64,000 bases of DNA, taken from positions 372,001 to 436,000 of the forward strand of contig JAQGDQ010000012.1 of the NCBI GenBank assembly GCA_030141605.1, read 5' to 3'. Below the pieces are notes generated by a model. It saw nothing but the letters and a program-made list of their open reading frames with translations. It was not told the DNA's origin and made no database searches. Shown here one piece after another: positions 58,996 to 64,000 of the stretch. The stretch's first letter is position 1, and every line of letters begins with the position of its first letter. Position numbers and translations under genes: made by a program. This stretch comes from Tubiluchus corallicola. Its lineage: Eukaryota > Priapulida > Priapulimorpha > Priapulimorphida > Tubiluchidae.

Positions 58996-59560
58996 GGTCA
59001 ACCAATCTTGGCATAAATTGTATCCTTAAAAAGTGCTCACTGAGACCTTTCATTTGATATACTACAAGCTACTTTTGGTCGACCCTGGAAGGCATTTGTC
59101 TCCCCGACCCCTATTTTGGCCCTAGTGGGGTCAAAAGTTTACAATTATAACGTATGCCATTCGAATCGTCTCATCGAGATCTTTCATTTGATGTGCTACA
59201 TGGTACTATTCGTAGACACTAGATGCATTTCTGTTCTCGGCCCTTATTTTTCCCCTTCTTGGGGTCAGAGATCAACCAGTCTCGGCATAACTTGTGCCAC
59301 TTCGTTTGTCTCATTGAGACCTTTCATTTGATATGCTATAAGCTAGTTTCGATTTACAATGGAAGGTGTTTGTCTCCTCGACCCCTATTTTGCCCCCTCG
59401 CGGGCTCGCGAGTTAACTATTCACATTGCAACGTATACCATTCAATCCGCTTCATCGAGACTAATTTCATTTCATTTGCTACAAGGTACCATTACTCAAC
59501 ACTCGGGGCACTTCTGTTCCCCACCCCCATTTTTCGGTTTCTCATCCCCTTAGCAGAAAA
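58996..59560. repeat. Higher-order A-B-A'-B' tandem array of about 137-bp monomers
   Basis: Four monomers share the core GAGACCTTTCATTTGATATG followed by CTACAAG-like sequence, with cores at about 59049, 59183, 59323 and 59471. They also share a CTCCCCGACCCCTATTTT-like end. Monomers 1 and 3 share AACCAATCTTGGCATAA and monomers 2 and 4 share AACGTATGCCATTC, so the array is dimeric. It is richer in GC than its surroundings and keeps long open frames (for example 131 codons at 59223-59618), probably by base composition. Confidence 0.78.
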
Positions 59561-59639
59561 TTTTACTATATGGACACGTCCCTTATTTTGTGACGTGAAA
59601 AGCCACGATACCACCTAGCAACCTACCAAATATTATGGC

Positions 59640-60020
59640 CCTAGTTCAAAAACTATGGGAGCAGATGGATTATAAAGAAACATAAATGAAGACCTGCCAA
59701 CTCCGTACCTTTGACCCCATGAGTTTTGTGTCCCTAGCTCTCAGTCGCCAATTGAGGACCCCAAATTTTGCATTTTGGTCCCTCCCTCGGGCATTTAAGA
59801 CTTGCCAGCTTTTTAAAACCCCAGGTGCACACCTGCCCCAATGTACCCAAATACTTGTGAAAGAAATTGGGAGAAAACCTAAAGCCCTAGGAGGAGATGC
59901 GATCTAAAGGAAAAAGTGACCATTGCCCACTGCCCTCTCCCCTTGACCAGTAGTCACCACACTGTTATACTTCCCGCACCCAGGGCTACCAACCCAGTGC
60001 AGTGAAATATCAAATGAAAT
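59640..60020. other. GC-richer repeat-like segment
   Basis: C-rich phrases such as TTTGGTCCCTCCCTCGGGCA and GCCCACTGCCCTCTCCCCTT make this stretch unlike the AT-rich surroundings. Near 60006 the inverse of the TTCATTTGAT core appears (ATCAAATGAAATTT). It may be the flank of the same element as the array at 58996-59560. Confidence 0.4.
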
Positions 60021-60628
60021 TTTGGCAACTAAAGTTCCATATGATGACACAAAAAACAGCAATAAACAATGATTACAAAATTTTTAACATCATTTTTTGT
60101 GAACACTTGAATTAGAAAAGTTTACGAGTACGAAAAATAAAGAAACACCAAATTTAAATGAACATAAAAATAAGTAAAAATAAAGTCAAAAGAAAGCAGA
60201 AGCATTAAAAACTGCATAAGCGTTAAAAGAAGTTTTAAAGTGTGCTCATATACGGAAGATGTGCACTCCAACAGGTAAGAAAGTTAGTGTTGCATAGTCA
60301 TCATTTCACTTAGTGCAATTTCTCCCCATAACAACTTCACTATTTTATTCAGTAATATGCATATACACATAACTGTGATATTAATATGCGAGGCAACAAC
60401 GTAAATCGCATTCACTCTGTAAGTGGTTGTAATTCCATATGTGCCAAGCCTAATTCTTTTTTCCTTTCCCGATTTCCGAACAGGGCTCTAAATGCTCTAC
60501 GTAACAATTACAGCTAAAATATTAATCTACTTCATACTATGCTTCACCAGAAGAAAATGAGGCAAGGTACTGCAGTGTTGGGGAGTGTGTGCGCTGCATA
60601 GAAGTCTGAACACGTGCATTAAAGAAAG

Positions 60629-60708
60629 TGTGTGTGTGTGTGTGTGCGTGCGTGCGTGTGTGTGTGTGTGTGTGTGCGTGCGTGCGTGTGTGTGTGTGTG
60701 TGTGCGTG
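60629..60708. repeat. TG microsatellite with phased CGTGCGTG interruptions
   Basis: TG dinucleotides are interrupted at a regular spacing of about 32 bp by CGTGCGTGCG blocks. This indicates duplication of a larger unit within the microsatellite. Confidence 0.95.
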
Positions 60709-61225
60709 AAGAACGAGTTTGATTCACTCGCCTATCCGATTTTATTTTGCTCTGCTTGAAATATGAAGAGAAGATCAATGCATGATGACGTACGTCACGA
60801 GAAATCTAAAGCCTAAGGGTGAAATGCACTTTATTGATGTAGATTTCCAAGCAAACAGAAAAGAGCACCAAACCATTTTTCCATGACAAAACCAAAAATT
60901 AAGAACATGAAAGTTTAAGTAATCAGAATTCTATGTCTTATACTCAAGCACAAATTGATATGGATTTCAGTTTGCCCTGATAATTAGAAAATGTCACAGA
61001 TCACAGAATAACACAAATTAAAAACACAGATTAAAGAAAGATCACAAAAGAAACGCTAACCCAATCCTTCAAAATATAAGCATATACGTTTACGAAAAAT
61101 CAAGAGTTTGCAAATGCATTTATTGATGATATTGTACAAATGAAATGTTCAAAATCATCAATAAATAGTTTACAGCACGATGACAGCCTTTAAAATGGTT
61201 TGAGAAAAGGCAATTAATATTAAAT

Positions 61226-61375
61226 TAGCTGTGCCACAAATAATCCCTTACACCAAGTGAAGTTCTATCCCCAATTTGCACTTGCCAGTTACCCAGGTCC
61301 ATCTTAAAACAAAGTGGCTCTAACTCGCCATTAAGGCAGTAATCACAGCCGAGTGCAGCAGGGACCTCAAAGAGA
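61226..61375 (-). other. Unexplained open stretch, coding-like composition
   Basis: Read on the - strand, a 45-50 codon stretch (VPAALGCDYCLNGELEPL ... WQVQIGDRTSLGVRDYLWHS, then a stop) has amino-acid composition and GC content unlike the surrounding AT-rich DNA. No start codon, splice site or known motif supports a gene. It could be part of an old element. Confidence 0.25.
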
Positions 61376-62294
61376 CAAAAGCTTTATTAACTAATCGTCA
61401 GAATCGTTTATGCTTTTATTGTTTTTGACTTGAAGCAAGAAACAAGTTCTTGGAAAGTTTTGACGTCACCGCATCATCAGTACGAATATTATACTGCTCA
61501 GAGATTACTTATATATACGCAACCATCACAATTACAAAAGATTTAAAAAGAACACGATTTTTTCTGAAATGTTGATTGTGTGAAAACACAATACGTATGC
61601 ATGTTGGACTATTCGCTGTGTTTGGATCTATCCATTCCCTGTGAGACCTTCCAATAAAAGTAAAGCAAAGAAATGTTGTTACTGCCACATGCTGCACATT
61701 CGTCACGTCCTAATTAAGTAGATTAAAATCTTTGTAAGATACGTGCTGATGCTTCTATCTGCAAGGCTGAGATTTCAAATGTCAGCTTTCAAACCTAATT
61801 AAATGTACTGAAGAATCACCTGCAGAAAAGATAAATGTAACATGCAGTAAATCATTAAAATGGTTCGATCTTATAACCACTGAATAACTTCATTCTCTTT
61901 TCCTTTGCCTCATTCAAGCACTCACATGCTCTCTCATTCATACATTCACACCTCCGTGCAACTTGGTGGGTTATATTTCCCATTGTTACAGTGGCTGGAT
62001 AAGTCACTGTAGTACCAGACTAGCAATGACTGTATAAAATTATAACTAGTGACATGGATCAAGACCGGCTATTGTTGGCACAAACTTCATTTTGTGATAG
62101 GTTCGAAGAACCACCAGAAAAGATGAACAACTGATAGCGCCAAGCAGAGTATAATTTGTGCTAGCGCCCACGACTCTGCTTTTCATGTTGAAATTAAAAA
62201 TGGATCAAAAAATTTACACTATAAGTTCTGTAAATATAAGAATACATCTAATAATAGTGTGAGCCCTCACGTGAGTCAGTAATGGCAAAACTTT

Positions 62295-62480
62295 ATTTTG
62301 ACAATTTTTAACTTGTGACCTTGACCTTTGGTCATTTAAAGCAAAAAGCAAATGGGGGCTCCAGGTCACGCCCAGACGTTTAAGCTTCACATGCCAAGTT
62401 CGATGAATATAGATTCATCCATTTTTAATTTACTGTGCAGACACACTGGTCGGGCATACAGACGCACAGGCACGATTGAA
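62295..62480. repeat. Dispersed-repeat candidate (GTGACCTTGACCTTTGG type)
   Basis: The segment starts ACTTGTGACCTTGACCTTTG and ends with CAGACACACTGG...CAGACGCACAGGCAC. Phrases of this kind recur in dispersed non-coding repeats of many invertebrate genomes (recollection, not a search). It is richer in GC than the flanks and has no open frame of note. Confidence 0.45.
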
Positions 62481-64000
62481 TTATTTTAATGCCAAAAATT
62501 TTCTAACGTCATGAATAGCTTTTAATAGTGCTAAGAAAGATGAGTACAATGCTAAAGTAGTTATTATTAAGTGTGTGCCATTTCAAAAGTCAGTACTTAT
62601 ACAAAAACCTACTGGGCCGTGGAAGAACCGACAGCATAAATTTTTTTTAAACCATATCCTATATGTATTATGAATTTCATAGATTCACAGAATTTATGTA
62701 AAAATTCCAAGCCAGCGTAGGACCGTATTGCTCTCTTAGGCAAGATGAGATACAGTCCAGGTATTTAAAAACTCCCATAATCTCAATTTCAATGTTTCAC
62801 TTTGGCTGTTGATAAAAGTAGAAAGTCCACTGTGAGTGAGTATGAACTTAGTACAAATTTGTAGTAACAGCTACGTTAAATGAGGTCTATTTATAACACT
62901 GTAAACAATGAGAAATCTTAAAAGAAACTTAAAACAGCATGAACTTTTTTATTATGCAGTGTAAAACACTTAATTAAACACTTGGTGGAAGAAAGCACAT
63001 GTTAAACATTTCTGCCAAGCTCAACACCCATTATTTACTGATGTCCACAAACTAAATGTCAACATCCTCAGCGAGGAATGCCCAAGATCCGCATTTGTGC
63101 AATGTGCATGTAGTTTTAGGAATATAATATGAAAGCCTGAAATAATCTCAATTTAGTAAACTAATTGTTCTCTCCCGCAAAGTTAAACTGTTTAGTTAAT
63201 GATTAATAACGATGACTGCCACGTCCAAGTGTAAACTTCTTCGTCTCATTACCACTAATTAATGATGTAATTAAAGGCAGAAAATGACAATCAGATCCGC
63301 TCCAATTTTATTCGCATAAAATTTTCAAAATGACATTACTTGGAAATTTGTCAGTGAGTAACATTAACTTGGTCACATTACTTTAAAAAGTCAAGTACAT
63401 TAAATGTACGGTAGTTTATTGTATAAATGAACAAGCAATGCTGTATTAAAACGTTCATAGACAAAACAGTGCCTTTCCATAAAAAGTATATACCCATAAA
63501 TGCAGTTATAAATCAAAATAAATAAATGTAGGATACAAAACATACAAATATTTTGGATATTGCTATAAAAATTTCACTTGTATTGAGCATCTTATATTAA
63601 TTACAAACAGGATATAAATACATCGGAATAATATTTATTCAAGGTTAAACATTCGTTGGCAAAGTATTTATGCTTACCTTTATACATACACCCCTTAACT
63701 TGTCTTACTATTAACACTGTAACAGAGTAATTATTTCAAAATTGTATAAATTTCCAAAACGTGTATTTAGGGTGATAATGTTTTTATGTTTGACCTTTTT
63801 AGACAGCTGACACTACTGTGCTGTTTAAACAACTGGAACTTCTAAATACTTATTATACATATTAACAATGTTTATATAAGCCTATTTTTATGTAAACTCC
63901 ACAACAATTTGCTTCCATCAATCTCATCATTCTCAAACTATTTAGTGCAAAAACCTTAATATACACACATAGACTAAGATATAATACCCAAGTGAAATGC
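62481..64000. other. AT-rich terminal region, no gene recognised
   Basis: Stops are dense on both strands and no conserved motif was seen. A good donor signal on the - strand (AAAG|GTAAGCATA, about 63675) has only a stop-closed frame before it. It could end an untranslated exon of the phosphatase gene, but nothing else supports this. Confidence 0.45.

Noticed and set aside
59223-59618. 131-codon frame across the dimeric repeat
   Set aside because: The frame is explained by low stop density in a GC-richer tandem repeat. The repeated peptide segments follow the DNA repeat and resemble no protein.

Overview
The window is genomic DNA from an invertebrate animal. It is AT-rich, the genes are split by long introns with standard GT-AG borders, and microsatellites, LINE copies and hairpin elements are frequent. 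The proteins are clearly metazoan in type, but the species cannot be named from this sequence. I rebuilt four gene models by reading both strands and joining exons only where splice sites and codon phase agree.

Layout. From 1 to 11.4 kb there is no convincing coding gene, only repeats: a tRNA-like remnant near 0.55 kb, a 5'-truncated LINE reverse transcriptase at 7.07-8.66 kb inserted between two TC tracts, and possible untranslated leader exons. From 11.5 to 21.5 kb on the + strand lies a five-exon gene for a 618-residue membrane protein with two adjacent transmembrane segments, a cysteine cluster and three PPxY motifs, which looks like a WW-domain (NEDD4-type ligase) docking protein. From 45.5 down to 24.7 kb on the - strand lies a complete 13-exon gene for a USP31/USP43-type deubiquitinase (864 residues, all catalytic boxes present). 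It converges tail-to-tail with the PPxY gene.

Inside the largest intron of the deubiquitinase gene (28.8-35.7 kb), and on the opposite strand, is a complete small gene with its own TATA-like box, leader exon, signal peptide, three coding exons and poly(A) signal. It encodes a predicted secreted, disordered, Arg/Tyr/Gly/Ser-rich protein of 331 residues that I cannot place in any family. This is the best candidate for something undescribed. Other introns of the host gene carry a roughly 1-kb foldback element built of 16-bp inverted subrepeats, a 119-bp hairpin MITE-like element and an eroded reverse-transcriptase fragment.

From 57.4 down to 49.5 kb on the - strand lies a PP1-type serine/threonine phosphatase gene of seven recognised exons. 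All metal-binding and catalytic residues are present. Its first coding exon (about 40 residues in PP1) was not found and probably lies beyond the window. Its introns hold a 294-bp solo-LTR-like element, an adjacent 103-bp near-perfect hairpin, and a LINE 3' end with a stem-loop and a TCTATG-repeat tail. From 57.4 to 64 kb I see mainly repeats, including an unusual GC-richer A-B-A'-B' array of about 137-bp monomers. Two of the genes concern ubiquitin (a deubiquitinase and a probable ligase adaptor), but nothing in the sequence shows they work together.
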